Shown piece by piece: positions 27,659 through 36,969 of a stretch of 64,000 bases of DNA. Position numbers and translations under genes: made by a program. The notes under the pieces are model-generated. The model did not search any database. It was not told the DNA's origin and saw nothing but the letters and a program-made list of their open reading frames with translations. The stretch's first letter is position 1, and every line of letters starts with the position of its first letter. The stretch lies in contig NZ_SDKM01000021.1 in the NCBI RefSeq assembly GCF_004519545.1, positions 1 through 64,000 of the forward strand, written 5' to 3'. The DNA is from Nocardioides guangzhouensis (GTDB lineage Bacteria > Actinomycetota > Actinomycetes > Propionibacteriales > Nocardioidaceae).

Positions 27659-28508
27659 CGGCGGGCTCCTCCCCGGGCACCCGCAGCCGCCGCGTGGCGT
27701 CGGCGCGGGCGGCGAGCTCGGCGTCGGCGGGGTAGCCGACCTCCTCGAGGGTCAGCCCGTGCGGCGGTACGACGGTCACGGACGGGTCGCGGACCGCGGC
27801 GGCCAGCACCTCGGCCGCCCAGGTCGGCGGGCGCCGCCCCTCCCCGATGGTGAGCAGGCAGCCCATCAGCGAGCGGACCATGTTGTGGCAGAACGCGTCC
27901 GCACGCACCGTCGCCACCGCGAGGTCGCCCTCGCGCTCCCAGTGCAGGTCCAGCAGAGCCCGCACGGTCGTGGCCCCCTCCCGCTTCTTGCAGAAGGACG
28001 CGAAGTCGTGCTCGCCCACCAGCGAGGCGGCCCCTGCGTTCATCGCGTCGAGGTCCAGGGGTCGCGGCCAGGCCAGCACGTGGTTGCGCACCAACGGGTC
28101 GACCACGCCGTCGGCGACCCGGTAGGCGTAGCGCCGCCAGGTCGCGGAGAACCGGGCGTCGAACCCGGCCGGCGCCTCGGCCACGCGCCGTACCCGGATG
28201 TCGGGGGGCAGCACCCCGTTCAGGCGCCGGTGCAGCGCCGCCAGCGGCGGGTCCTCGGACCGACCGGCGCTGGCGGTGACCGCGTCGTCGGCGACGTCGA
28301 CGTGCACCACCTGCCCGCGCGCGTGCACGCCGGTGTCCGTGCGCCCGGCGCAGGTCACCGCGGCCTCCGGCACCCGGAGCACCGTCGCCAGCGCCGCCTC
28401 GACCTCACCCTGCACGGTCCGCAGCGCCGGCTGCCGAGCCCACCCCTTGAAGTCGGTGCCGTCGTAGGCGAGGTCGATCCGGATCCGCACGGTCGGCCAT
28501 CCTGCCAT
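27651..28508 (-). CDS. truA: tRNA pseudouridine(38-40) synthase
   Basis: A 285-residue TruA, which makes pseudouridine at positions 38-40 of tRNA. Seen: [15 protein letters not shown], the catalytic Asp in [24 protein letters not shown], and [11 protein letters not shown]. The start is ATG 28508 (GGGGAGGGGG directly upstream) or GTG 28490, which matches the usual family N-terminus. A 22-bp-period repeat array begins 9 nt upstream of the ATG. In most relatives truA directly follows rplQ; here a kinase gene lies between. Confidence 0.95.
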   Translation of the reverse strand: MAGWPTVRIRIDLAYDGTDFKGWARQPALRTVQGEVEAALATVLRVPEAAVTCAGRTDTGVHARGQVVHVDVADDAVTASAGRSEDPPLAALHRRLNGVLPPDIRVRRVAEAPAGFDARFSATWRRYAYRVADGVVDPLVRNHVLAWPRPLDLDAMNAGAASLVGEHDFASFCKKREGATTVRALLDLHWEREGDLAVATVRADAFCHNMVRSLMGCLLTIGEGRRPPTWAAEVLAAAVRDPSVTVVPPHGLTLEEVGYPADAELAARADATRRLRVPGEEPADG

Positions 28509-28516
28509 CCCCCTCC

Positions 28517-28712
28517 CCGAGGTGCCCCCTATTGATGGCCGAGGTGCCCCGAATTGCGCCGAGCGGCCACCTCTTGCGGTGCGAACGGCCAGCGCTTGCG
28601 CATCCGGGCAGCTCGGCCGTCAAGTCCGGGCACCTCGGCCATCAAGTCGGGGCACCTCGGCCATCAAGTCCGGGCACCTCGGCGCACGACCTGGCCGCTC
28701 GGCGTGCCCGTC
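28517..28712. repeat. 22-bp-period repeat array (about nine units, two orientations)
   Basis: Units start near 28517, 28539 (20 bp), 28559, 28581, 28603, 28625, 28647, 28669 and 28691. The first two read CCGAGGTGCCCC then ATTG. Units 5-8 carry the reverse form, GGGCACCTCGG or GGGCAGCTCGG, and three of them end GTCAAG or ATCAAG. Units 3-4 and 9 are diverged but keep the 22-bp phase. It fills the pfkB-truA gap. It is unlike CRISPR, as there are no spacers. Confidence 0.8.
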
Positions 28713-28725
28713 GTGGCCGGTGGAG

Positions 28726-29643
28726 TCAGCCCAGCTCGGCCCGGGTCGGCGGGTCGGCGCCCGGGCGCGAGACCGTGATGGCAGCGGCGCGCACCGCGGC
28801 GGAGACCACCTCGTGCCAGCCGGCGTCGTCGAGCGCGGCCAGCGCGTCACGACGAACGGCGCCGAGCAGGCCGAGGGAGCTGAGGGCGTCGAGCAGGGCG
28901 GCCCCGAAGGTGTCGCCGGCGCCGATCGTGTCGGCGACCTTGACCCGGCTCGCGGGCACGTCGACCCGACCGCCTCGCCGGAGCACGGTGGCGCCCGACC
29001 GGCCACGGGTGACCACGACGGCCGTCGGTCCGAGCTCGAGCAGCCGGAGCGCGGTGTCCTCCCACGCTGCCTCGGGCGAGAGCGCCTCGAGGTCCTCGTC
29101 GGAGGCCTTGACCACGTCAGCGGTGGCGACCAGCTTCTCGATCCGGGCCACCACGTCGGGCCCGGTCCCGGTGATCGACGGCCGCAGGTTCAGGTCGTAG
29201 CTCACGGTCGCGACGCCGCGGAAGCGCTGCACCTCGCCGAGCACGTCGACCGCCCCCGGCTCCAGCACCGCGCCGATGGAGCAGGCGTGCACGACCGCCG
29301 GGACCACGTCCGGGGGCAGGTCGACGGGGTTGAGCCGCCACTGCAGGTCGAAGGTGTACGTCGCCGCGCCGCCGGCGTCGAGCGTGGCCACCGCGGACGA
29401 GGTGCGCGTGACGGCGCCCGGGTCGTTGGCCCGCTGCACGTCGTTGCGGCTCAGGTGCTCGGCCAGCAGCACGCCGTACTCGTCGGCCGCGTAGCTGGTG
29501 GCCAGCCACGTCGGCCGTCCGAGCCGGGCCAGCGCGACGGCGACGTTGGCGGCACTGCCGCCGGGGTACTCGACCTGGTTGCCGTCACCGCGGACGACGT
29601 CGACCAGGGCCTCGCCGATGACCAGGGCTGCGCCGGAGAACAT
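28726..29643 (-). CDS. PfkB-family carbohydrate kinase
   Basis: A 305-residue ribokinase-fold sugar kinase. Seen: GEALVDVV, YPGGSAANVAVALARLG (sugar site), DLNLRPSI, and ADTIGAGDTFGAAL with the catalytic Asp and anion hole. Fructokinase-like by overall form, but the sugar cannot be assigned. ATG 29643 is chosen. A strong terminator between rplQ and this gene suggests it is expressed separately from the alpha operon. Confidence 0.88.
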   Translation of the reverse strand: MFSGAALVIGEALVDVVRGDGNQVEYPGGSAANVAVALARLGRPTWLATSYAADEYGVLLAEHLSRNDVQRANDPGAVTRTSSAVATLDAGGAATYTFDLQWRLNPVDLPPDVVPAVVHACSIGAVLEPGAVDVLGEVQRFRGVATVSYDLNLRPSITGTGPDVVARIEKLVATADVVKASDEDLEALSPEAAWEDTALRLLELGPTAVVVTRGRSGATVLRRGGRVDVPASRVKVADTIGAGDTFGAALLDALSSLGLLGAVRRDALAALDDAGWHEVVSAAVRAAAITVSRPGADPPTRAELG

Positions 29644-29670
29644 GGCGCCATCATCGCGCACGGACGCGAC

Positions 29671-29704
29671 GAGGGCCCGCACCCTGAGACGGGTGCGGGC
29701 CCTC
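29671..29704 (-). terminator. terminator of the alpha operon (after rplQ)
   Basis: A perfect 14-bp stem: GAGGGCCCGCACCC (29671-29684) pairs with 29691-29704, with loop TGAGAC. It lies 25 nt after the rplQ stop. Confidence 0.85.
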
Positions 29705-29728
29705 GCCGGTGGACCGGGGCGGTCTGCC

Positions 29729-30331
29729 TCAGTCCTTCGTGTCCTCGGTCTCCTCGGCGGCCGGGGCCTCCTCGGACGACTCGGCGGCCTCGTCGGCAGC
29801 CTCGTCGGTGGCCTCGGTCTCGGTCGCCTCGGCCTCGACGGCCACGGTCTCCTCGGCCGGGGTCTCCGCGGCGGTCACCTCGGTCTCCTCGACGGTCTCC
29901 TCGGCCGGGGCCTCGGTCTTCTTCGGGGCGGCCTTGGCGGTCGACTTCTTCGTCGACGGTGCCTTCGGGGAGTAGGCCTCGGTCACCAGCTCGATGACCG
30001 CCATCGGGGCGTTGTCGCCCTTGCGCGGACCGATCTTGGTGATCCGGGTGTAGCCACCGGGACGCTCCGCGAAGGTCGGAGCGATCTCGGTGAACAGGGT
30101 GTGCACGACGGACTTGTCGCGGATGGTCTTGAGGACCTCGCGACGGTTGTGCAGGTCACCCTTCTTCGCCTTGGTGATCAGCTTCTCCGCGACCGGACGC
30201 AGCACGCGCGCCTTGGCCTCGGTGGTGGTGATCCGGCCGTGCTCGAATAGCGCGGTGGCGAGGTTCGAGACGATCAGGCGCTGGTGGGCCGGGCTGCCGC
30301 CGAGGCGGGCACCCTTCTTGGGGGTAGGCAT
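29729..30331 (-). CDS. rplQ: 50S ribosomal protein bL17 with acidic tail
   Basis: A 200-residue bL17. The family core is residues 1 to about 120 ([20 protein letters not shown] and on to [10 protein letters not shown]). The last 75 or so residues are a Glu/Ala/Thr-rich acidic tail, longer than E. coli bL17 (127 residues) but common in actinobacteria. It is the last gene of the alpha operon and is followed by a terminator. Confidence 0.97.
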   Translation of the reverse strand: MPTPKKGARLGGSPAHQRLIVSNLATALFEHGRITTTEAKARVLRPVAEKLITKAKKGDLHNRREVLKTIRDKSVVHTLFTEIAPTFAERPGGYTRITKIGPRKGDNAPMAVIELVTEAYSPKAPSTKKSTAKAAPKKTEAPAEETVEETEVTAAETPAEETVAVEAEATETEATDEAADEAAESSEEAPAAEETEDTKD

Positions 30332-30416
30332 TCTTCTTCTCGATTCTCCCCGGCCGTGTCAGGTACCGGAGTAGATGTTGGTCAGTTCACGCGAGCTGAG
30401 CGTGGAGATGGTGCGC

Positions 30417-31433
30417 TCAGTACTGCTCGTCCTCGACGAAGGCGTCGTCGTCGTCGTCGCCGTACGCCGCCAGGGCGGACGCCGGGTCGAAGCCGGGCGC
30501 GCTGTCCTTGAGGGACAGACCCATCTCCTGCAGCTTGCCCTTGACCTCGTCGATCGACTTGGAGCCGAAGTTCCGGATGTCGAGCAGGTCCTGCTCCGAG
30601 CGGCTGATGAGCTCACCCACGGTGTGGATGCCCTCGCGCTTGAGGCAGTTGTAGGAGCGGACGGTGAGCTGCAGGTCCTCGACCGGGAGGGCGAGGTCCG
30701 CGGCCAGCTGCTCGTCGACCGGCGACGGGCCGATGTCGATGCCCTCGGCCTCGACGTTCAGCTCGCGGGCCAGGCCGAACAGCTCGACCAGGGTCTTGCC
30801 CGCCGAGGCGATCGCGTCGCGGGGACGGATCGACGGCTTGGTCTCGACGTCGATGACCAGCTTGTCGAAGTCCGTGCGCTGCTCGACACGGGTGGCCTCG
30901 ACCTTGTAGGTCACCTTGAGGACCGGGCTGTAGATCGAGTCGACCGGCATGCGGCCGATCTCGGTGTCGCCGCCCTTGTTCTGCACCGCGGACACGTAGC
31001 CACGGCCACGCTCCACGACCAGCTCCATCTCGAGCTTGCCCTTGTCGGACAGGGTCGCGATCTTCAGGTCGGGGTTGTGCACCTCCACACCGGCCGGCGG
31101 CGCGATGTCCGCGGCGGTGACCTCACCGGCGCCCTGCTTGCGCAGGTACATGGTCACGGGCTCGTCGTGCTCCGAGGAGACGACGAGGCCCTTGAGGTTC
31201 AGGATCACCTCGGTCACGTCCTCCTTGACGCCCTCGATGGTCGAGAACTCGTGGAGCACGTTGTCGATCTTGATGCTCGTGACGGACGCACCCGGGATGG
31301 AGCTGAGGAGCGTACGACGGAGCGAGTTGCCGAGCGTGTAGCCGAACCCCGGCTCGAGCGGCTCGATGACGAACCGGGAGCGGAAATCGTCGACGACTTC
31401 TTCCGACAGGGTCGGTCGCTGTGCGATAAGCAC
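30417..31433 (-). CDS. rpoA: DNA-directed RNA polymerase subunit alpha
   Basis: A 338-residue alpha subunit. The N-terminal assembly domain ([28 protein letters not shown]) is followed by a linker and the C-terminal domain that touches DNA and activators ([32 protein letters not shown]). The tail is acidic. GTG 31433 gives the standard [12 protein letters not shown] start. Confidence 0.98.
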   Translation of the reverse strand: MLIAQRPTLSEEVVDDFRSRFVIEPLEPGFGYTLGNSLRRTLLSSIPGASVTSIKIDNVLHEFSTIEGVKEDVTEVILNLKGLVVSSEHDEPVTMYLRKQGAGEVTAADIAPPAGVEVHNPDLKIATLSDKGKLEMELVVERGRGYVSAVQNKGGDTEIGRMPVDSIYSPVLKVTYKVEATRVEQRTDFDKLVIDVETKPSIRPRDAIASAGKTLVELFGLARELNVEAEGIDIGPSPVDEQLAADLALPVEDLQLTVRSYNCLKREGIHTVGELISRSEQDLLDIRNFGSKSIDEVKGKLQEMGLSLKDSAPGFDPASALAAYGDDDDDAFVEDEQY

Positions 31434-31502
31434 TGATTCTTTCCTTTCCGGGCCCACCCACTATTTGACGGGCCCGAACTAACGTGATCGATGAGGGAGG
31501 CG

Positions 31503-32111
31503 TTACTTCTTCGAGTAGTACTCGACGATCAGCTGCTCCTGGACCGGGACGTCGATCTGGGCCCGGACCGGAACCTGGTGCACGAGGATCCGCATGCGGT
31601 TCGGCAGCGCCTCGAGCCACGCCGGCACGACCCGCTCACCGTGGGTCTCGCGGGCGACGATGAACGGCGTCATCTCCAGGCTCTTCTCACGGACGTCGAT
31701 CACGTCGTGCTGGGAGACCTGGAAGGACGGGATGTCGACCTTCTTGCCGTTGACCTTGAAGTGACCGTGCACGACCAGCTGGCGGGCGTGACGGCGGGTG
31801 CGCGCGAAGCCGGCGCGGTAGACCACGTTGTCGAGACGGCACTCGAGCAGCTGCAGCAGGTTGTCACCGGTCTTGCCGGGACGGCGGGAGGCCTCCACGT
31901 AGTAGTTGTGGAACTGCTTCTCGAGGATGCCGTACGAGATGCGGGCCTTCTGCTTCTCGCGCAGCTGGAGGAGGTACTCGCTCTCCTTGATGCGGCCACG
32001 GCCGTGCTGGCCGGGCGGGTAGGGGCGACGCTCGAAAGCCTGGTCGCCACCCACGAGGTCGACACCGAGACGGCGCGACTTCTTGGTCATGGGGCCGGTG
32101 TAACGGGCCAT
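31503..32111 (-). CDS. rpsD: 30S ribosomal protein uS4 (zinc-free form)
   Basis: A 202-residue uS4 with the S4 RNA-binding domain (RLDNVVYRAGFARTRRHARQ). The N-terminal region has no Cys cluster, so this is the zinc-independent form, while bL36 and uS14 in this window keep their zinc cysteines. uS4 is an assembly initiator for the 30S subunit. Confidence 0.98.
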   Translation of the reverse strand: MARYTGPMTKKSRRLGVDLVGGDQAFERRPYPPGQHGRGRIKESEYLLQLREKQKARISYGILEKQFHNYYVEASRRPGKTGDNLLQLLECRLDNVVYRAGFARTRRHARQLVVHGHFKVNGKKVDIPSFQVSQHDVIDVREKSLEMTPFIVARETHGERVVPAWLEALPNRMRILVHQVPVRAQIDVPVQEQLIVEYYSKK

Positions 32112-32146
32112 GGTTCAGATGCTCCTAAGTCTTCTGGGTGTCGGGG

Positions 32147-32542
32147 TCAGACGCGGCGACGCTTGGGCGGGCGGCATCCGTTGTGGGGCGTGGGGGTGAC
32201 GTCCTGGATGGTGCCGACCTCGAGGCCGATCGCACCCAGCGAGCGGATCGCCGTCTCGCGGCCCGAGCCCGGGCCCTTCACGAAGACGTCGATCTTCTTC
32301 ATCCCGTGCTCCATCGCCCGACGGCCAGCGGCCTCGGCAGCCATCTGCGCGGCGAACGGCGTGGACTTGCGCGAGCCCTTGAAGCCGACAGTGCCGGCCG
32401 AGGCCCACGAGATCACCGCACCGGTGGGGTCGGTGATCGTGACGATGGTGTTGTTGAACGTGCTCTTGATGTGGGCTTCGCCCTGAGCGATGTTCTTCTT
32501 CTCCTTGCGGCGGACCTTGGTCCCGCGGCTCTTGGGAGGCAT
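32147..32542 (-). CDS. rpsK: 30S ribosomal protein uS11
   Basis: A 131-residue uS11 with [20 protein letters not shown] and the C-terminal [18 protein letters not shown]. Normal length; in the alpha operon between rpsM and rpsD. Confidence 0.98.
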   Translation of the reverse strand: MPPKSRGTKVRRKEKKNIAQGEAHIKSTFNNTIVTITDPTGAVISWASAGTVGFKGSRKSTPFAAQMAAEAAGRRAMEHGMKKIDVFVKGPGSGRETAIRSLGAIGLEVGTIQDVTPTPHNGCRPPKRRRV

Positions 32543-32612
32543 TCAGTTACTCCTGGAAAGTGTGCTGGAAGCTGAGTTCGAGGAAGAGGCGGATCGGCGC
32601 GTCAGCGCTCGA

Positions 32613-32987
32613 TCACTTGGCCTTCTTCTTGCCGGCGACAGTCCGCTTCGGACCCTTGCGGGTGCGAGCGTTGGTCTTGGTGCGCTGACCGCGGACCGGA
32701 AGGCCCATGCGGTGGCGGCGACCCTGGTAGCTGCCGATCTCGATCTTGCGACGGATGTCGGCCTGGACCTCACGACGGAGGTCACCCTCGATCTTGAAGT
32801 TGGCTTCGATCTCGTCACGGAGCTTGACCAGCTCCTCGTCGCCCAGCTGGTGGACCCGCATGTTGGGGTCGACCCCGGTCGTGGCCAGGAGCTGCTGGGC
32901 GCGGGTACGGCCGATGCCGTAGATGTAGGTGAGTGCGACCTCGATGCGCTTGTCGCGCGGGAGGTCCACACCAACGAGGCGTGCCAT
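32613..32987 (-). CDS. rpsM: 30S ribosomal protein uS13
   Basis: A 124-residue uS13 starting [19 protein letters not shown], with the basic tail [20 protein letters not shown] that reaches the P-site tRNA. Follows rpmJ. Confidence 0.98.
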   Translation of the reverse strand: MARLVGVDLPRDKRIEVALTYIYGIGRTRAQQLLATTGVDPNMRVHQLGDEELVKLRDEIEANFKIEGDLRREVQADIRRKIEIGSYQGRRHRMGLPVRGQRTKTNARTRKGPKRTVAGKKKAK

Positions 32988-33161
32988 TGTCTGGCGGTTT
33001 CCCTTCGATGCTCCAGAGGTGTCGTTCGTGCCGCGTCCCGCCGTTCTGGCGGGCCCCGGCCTCTGGTCCGGGGGCGACGGCCGACCTGTCAGGACAGGTG
33101 CGGCCGAGCGGTCACGTTCTGGTGTTCAGTTGTTCTCGCGGTCGTGCGTGAGCCGGTGGGC

Positions 33162-33275
33162 TCAGCCCTGACGCTGCTTGTGGCGCGGGTTCTCGCAGAT
33201 GACCATGACGCGGCCGTGGCGACGGATGACCTTGCACTTGTCGCACATCGGCTTGACGCTCGGGTTGACCTTCAC
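33162..33275 (-). CDS. rpmJ: 50S ribosomal protein bL36 (zinc form)
   Basis: A 37-residue protein read from GTG 33275: it begins [15 protein letters not shown] and ends [12 protein letters not shown]. The zinc ligands C-x2-C, C and H are all present (zinc-containing form). It lies between infA and rpsM, its standard place. GGAGG sits close upstream of the GTG. Confidence 0.95.
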   Translation of the reverse strand: MKVNPSVKPMCDKCKVIRRHGRVMVICENPRHKQRQG

Positions 33276-33308
33276 GAGGAGGGCCCTTTCTTGGGTGTCG
33301 GCTGCTGC

Positions 33309-33530
33309 TTACTTGTACCGGTAGACGATCCGACCCCGGGTGAGGTCGTACGGCGAGAGCTCGACCACCACACGGTCCTCGGGGAGGATCCGGATGTAGT
33401 GCTGACGCATCTTGCCGCTGATGTGGGCGAGGACCTTGTGTCCGTTGGTGAGCTCCACCCGAAACATCGCGTTCGGGAGGGCCTCCACCACGGTGCCCTC
33501 GATCTCGATCACGCCTTCTTTCTTCGGCAT
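33309..33530 (-). CDS. infA: translation initiation factor IF-1
   Basis: A 73-residue OB-fold IF-1: [18 protein letters not shown] at the start and [15 protein letters not shown] at the end. It binds the 30S A site. First gene of the alpha operon. The 219-nt region upstream (33531-33749) must hold its promoter; TAGACT on the minus strand at about 33724-33729 is a possible -10 box without a clear -35. Confidence 0.98.
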   Translation of the reverse strand: MPKKEGVIEIEGTVVEALPNAMFRVELTNGHKVLAHISGKMRQHYIRILPEDRVVVELSPYDLTRGRIVYRYK

Positions 33531-33749
33531 GTCCTCCGCAATCCGATCGTTGGTGTTCTACCGTCGACCCGGGAACCTCCCGGCGGGTGCCGGGTGGACC
33601 TCGTGAAGCCGTGCCGTGAGCCTCTTCCCGGGCGCGCACCCACACGCTCGAACGAGCGATCGGATGATGGTCCGGGCAGCCGCGAGGCACCACGAAACAG
33701 ACCCACGTTGGGCCGAACCGCAAGTCTAGTCCGAAATGGACCGGAATCC

Positions 33750-34616
33750 CTAATCAGCCAGGAGCCGGCGCAGCGTGGCCGACGTCCTCCTGCCGCCGGG
33801 CTCGTCACCCGTGCGGATCCGCCAGGCCAGGTCCTCCACCATGCGCCGCCGGGCCACCCAGCGGGTCCGGTCGGCCAGTCCCGCCTCCCGGGGCCGGAGG
33901 TACCCGTCCAGGACCCGGTCCAGCACTGCCGGCCCGAAGTCGGTGAGCACCGTGGCCAGGTCGAGCGCCGGGTCGCCGAGCACCGCGTCGCCCCAGTCGA
34001 TGAGCCCGGTGACGCGGCCACTCGCCGGGTCGACCATCACGTGGTCGTCCCGGACGTCGTTGTGACAGAACACGAGGTCCTGTGCCGGTGGCGGTGGGGC
34101 GGCCCCCAGGAACTCCTCGACCGGCGCCCGCAGGTCGGGGGCGACGTCGCCGGCCACCGCGGCGTACTCCTCCCCCACCTGCGCCAGCCACACCTCGGCC
34201 GAGTCCGGATCGGGGCGGACCACCCCGGCCGCCAGGACCGGGTCCACGGCGTGCAGGGCGGTCAGGAACCTCGCCAGGTCGTCGGCCAGCGCCGAGGTGT
34301 CCAGGCGCCCGGACTCGACCGCCGCCACCCCCGGGACCCGGGTGGTCAGCAACGCACCGGCCTCGGGATCCGCGGCGACCACCCGCGGGGGCGCCAGGGT
34401 GGAGTGACGGCCGGCGAACGCGAGCAGCGCGACGTCCCGCTCGACGGTCGCGCGCTTGACCGTGGGGTCGGGGTCCTTCACGACCCGAAGGACGAGGTCG
34501 TCACCGACCGCCCACACGAGGTTGTCCCAGCCCTCGCCCAGCGGCCGCACCGGGCCGGAACGGCCGGGCGCAAGCGTGGCGAGGACGTCGTCAGGCGCGG
34601 GCACGCGCCCCAGCAT
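33750..34616 (-). CDS. aminoglycoside phosphotransferase-like (APH/ChoK) kinase
   Basis: A 288-residue kinase-fold protein of the APH family. Seen: VRPLGEGWDNLVWAVGDDLVLRV (nucleotide loop), FCHNDVRDDHVMVD (catalytic loop) and LIDWGDAVLGDP (metal Asp). In the catalytic loop the usual metal-binding Asn is His (DVRDDH), a variant seen in some family members. Such proteins phosphorylate varied small molecules and need not give resistance. The start, ATG 34616 or GTG 34604, overlaps the LLM gene, so the two are probably one unit. Confidence 0.82.
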   Translation of the reverse strand: MLGRVPAPDDVLATLAPGRSGPVRPLGEGWDNLVWAVGDDLVLRVVKDPDPTVKRATVERDVALLAFAGRHSTLAPPRVVAADPEAGALLTTRVPGVAAVESGRLDTSALADDLARFLTALHAVDPVLAAGVVRPDPDSAEVWLAQVGEEYAAVAGDVAPDLRAPVEEFLGAAPPPPAQDLVFCHNDVRDDHVMVDPASGRVTGLIDWGDAVLGDPALDLATVLTDFGPAVLDRVLDGYLRPREAGLADRTRWVARRRMVEDLAWRIRTGDEPGGRRTSATLRRLLAD

Positions 34617-35694
34617 GCACGGCCCCGGCCAGCAGGGACAGCGAGTTCTCGCGCGACCGCGACCGCCGGACCGGCTCCTCGTCGTACGCGCCGGCCACGG
34701 GGTGCACCATCACCTCGTCGACGCGGTACGTCGCGGCGAGGCGCGCGACCTCGGCGGCGGCCGTCTCCGGGTCGCCGATCACCCAGCGGCGGCGCATCGC
34801 GTCGAGCAGGCCCTGATGCTCGGGCGGCAGGCTGACCGCCTCGGCCTCCTCCACGAGGAGCTGGGGTCGCAGCGGCCCTCCGGTGCGCAGCGCCACCATC
34901 GCGTGCAGCTGCGGGAGCGCGAGCCGCTCCGCCTCCCCGGCGGTCTCCGCGACGGCGGCGTTCACGGTGAGGAAGGTGCGCGGCTCGGCCAGCTCGGGTG
35001 AGGGCCGGAACTGGTCGCGGTAGAGCGCGAGCGCCTCCGCGGTGCCCTGCCCGGAGAAGTGGTGGGCGAAGACGTAGGGCAGGCCCTTCGCGGCGGCCAG
35101 CCGGGCGGAGTAGTCGGAGGACCCGAGCAGCCAGACCGGGGGGCGGGAGGTGGCCCGCGGCGTGGCCCGGAGCTCGTGCACGCGGCCGCCGACGTCGAGT
35201 CCGACCCCGGCGGTGTCCATCATGGCCACGATGTTGTCGACGTACTCCGGGAACCGGTTCACCGCGTCGTCGTCCACCCCGCCGGCGCCGTGCCGCAGCG
35301 CGTACCTCGTCACCGGGTCCGTCCCCGGCGCCCGGCCCAGGCCCAGGTCGATCCGGCCGGGATGCGCCGCCTCGAGCAGCGCGAACTGCTCGGCGACCAC
35401 CAGCGGCGCGTGGTTGGGCAGCATCACGCCGCCGGAGCCGACCCGGATCCGTTCGGTGGCGCCGGCCACGAGAGCGACCAGCACCGGCGGGTTCGTGGCC
35501 GCGACCGCCGGCATGTTGTGGTGCTCGGCCAGCCAGTAGCGCCGGTAGCCGAGCCGGTCCGCGGTGCGCGCCAGCGCCAGCGTCGCGGCGATCGCGTCAC
35601 CGCTGGTCTGGTCGCCGCGCACCGGCACCAGGTCGAGCACGGAGAGGGCGGGGAACGTGCGGTCGTCGGCGGCTTCGTCGGCGGGGTGGCTCAC
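34591..35694 (-). CDS. LLM-class flavin-dependent oxidoreductase
   Basis: A 367-residue luciferase-like monooxygenase of the type starting LSVLDLVPV. Seen: RLGYRRYWLAEHHNMP, RIRVGSGGVMLPNHAPLVVAEQFALLE, and RIDLGLGRAPGTDP. Uses reduced FMN or F420-like flavin; the substrate is unknown. GTG 35694 is chosen; an upstream GTG/ATG adds 11 residues and has no better ribosome site. It ends inside the APH-like gene (26-nt overlap). Confidence 0.88.
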   Translation of the reverse strand: MSHPADEAADDRTFPALSVLDLVPVRGDQTSGDAIAATLALARTADRLGYRRYWLAEHHNMPAVAATNPPVLVALVAGATERIRVGSGGVMLPNHAPLVVAEQFALLEAAHPGRIDLGLGRAPGTDPVTRYALRHGAGGVDDDAVNRFPEYVDNIVAMMDTAGVGLDVGGRVHELRATPRATSRPPVWLLGSSDYSARLAAAKGLPYVFAHHFSGQGTAEALALYRDQFRPSPELAEPRTFLTVNAAVAETAGEAERLALPQLHAMVALRTGGPLRPQLLVEEAEAVSLPPEHQGLLDAMRRRWVIGDPETAAAEVARLAATYRVDEVMVHPVAGAYDEEPVRRSRSRENSLSLLAGAVHAGARARA

Positions 35695-35772
35695 GTGACG
35701 TGACAACGCACGCCATCCTCCCCTCATTCCGCCGAACCGTCCGAATGGCGGGCCCAGCCGTGCGCCATCGCG

Positions 35773-36132
35773 TCAGCGGCGCGGCGTCGCGCTGCGCCGG
35801 ACGGCGCAGCACGCGAACCCCAGCACGAGCAGCGGGCCACCGGCACCAGGGCCCCGCAGAGCACCAGCTGCACCACGACCAGACCCACCAGCGCCGGCAT
35901 GGTCTGCTCCGAGGAGGTGACCCGCGCGGAGATCGCGAGCCCGAGGACCGCCATCGTGAACGCGACCAGCCCGATCGCACCCGCGGTCTCGAGGTCGCCG
36001 AGACCGAACAGGCCGCCGCCGTCGGCACCGGGCAGCCGGACCAGGCCAGGAACGTCACCAGCATCCCCTGGAGGAAGCAGGCGGTGCCGAGGACCTCGCC
36101 GGGAGCTGCCCGGGGACCGGACCGTGAGCCTG
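35773..36132 (-). pseudogene. frameshifted small membrane protein gene downstream of map
   Basis: Three reading frames join into one plausible membrane protein. The first piece has GTACFLQGMLVTFLAW (about 36050-36095). The second has LFGLGDLETAGAIGLVAFTM and VVVQLVLCGALVPVA (about 35835-36045). The third has GPLLVLGFACCAVRRSA and ends at 35773. Two single-base shifts, near 36040 and 35830, break it. It has about three or four hydrophobic helices. No normal start codon is seen near the map stop. It could be a true pseudogene or two sequencing indels. Family not recognised. Confidence 0.5.
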
Positions 36133-36957
36133 TCAGCGGCCGCCGAACGGGACGTCGAGCTCCTTGAGCTTCGCCTCGCCCCCGTCGAGGGCGGTCAGCA
36201 CCCACGGACCGTCGGGGGTGAGCGTGAAGGTGTGCTCGAAGTGCGCGGCCCAGCTGCCGTCGGCAGTCGAGATCGTCCAGTCGTCCTCGAGCAGGTGGAC
36301 GTGGCGGTCGCCGAGGGTGACCATCGGCTCGACCGCGAGCGCGAGACCTCGGACCAGCTTGGGGCCGCGGCCGGGGCGGCCGTAGTTGGGGACGTTCGGC
36401 GGCTGGTGCATCGCGGTGCCGATGCCGTGGCCGGTGAACTCCTCGAGGATGCCGTAGTCGCCCTGCGAGCGGACGTACTGCTCCACCGCGTGCGAGATGT
36501 CGGAGACCCGGCCGCCGAGCCGCGCGGCCGCGAAGCCGCGCCACATCGACTCCTCGGTGACCCGCATCAGCTCCAGCACCTCCGGCCGGACCGCGCCGAC
36601 CGCGACGGTGATCGCCGCGTCGCCGTGCCAGCCGTCGACGATGGCACCGCAGTCGATGGAGATCACGTCGCCGTCGACCAGCGCGCGGTCTCCCGGGATG
36701 CCGTGGACGACCTCGTCGTTCACCGACGCACAGATCGTGCCGGGGAACGGCGGGTGGCCGTAGCCGAGGAACGACGGCACACCGCCCCCGGAACGGATGT
36801 TGTCCTCCGCGATCCGGTCGAGCTCACCGGTCGTGATGCCCGGCCGCACCGACGAGCGGAGCAGCTCCAAGGTATCGCCGACCAGCCGGCCGGCCACCCG
36901 CATGAGCTCGATCTGCTCCGGCGTCTTGATCTCGATGCCGCGGTCGCGGAAGGACAC
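36133..36957 (-). CDS. map: type I methionine aminopeptidase
   Basis: A 274-residue dinuclear-metal peptidase that removes N-terminal Met. Metal ligands lie in ISIDCGAIVDGWHGDAA, FTGHGIGTAMHQPP, LAVEPMV and HFEHTFTL. No N-terminal zinc-finger extension, so type Ia. GTG 36957 lies 12 nt after adk, in the classic secY-adk-map order. Confidence 0.96.
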   Translation of the reverse strand: MSFRDRGIEIKTPEQIELMRVAGRLVGDTLELLRSSVRPGITTGELDRIAEDNIRSGGGVPSFLGYGHPPFPGTICASVNDEVVHGIPGDRALVDGDVISIDCGAIVDGWHGDAAITVAVGAVRPEVLELMRVTEESMWRGFAAARLGGRVSDISHAVEQYVRSQGDYGILEEFTGHGIGTAMHQPPNVPNYGRPGRGPKLVRGLALAVEPMVTLGDRHVHLLEDDWTISTADGSWAAHFEHTFTLTPDGPWVLTALDGGEAKLKELDVPFGGR

Positions 36958-36969
36958 CTGCGGCTCCGG

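Noticed and set aside
28517..28712. Array of 22-bp repeats as a CRISPR
   Set aside because: Units are contiguous with no unique spacers, change orientation, and no cas gene is present.
33750..34616. The APH-like gene as an aminoglycoside resistance gene
   Set aside because: The family is broad and the gene sits beside an LLM oxidoreductase without resistance or mobile genes. No specific resistance family is recognised.
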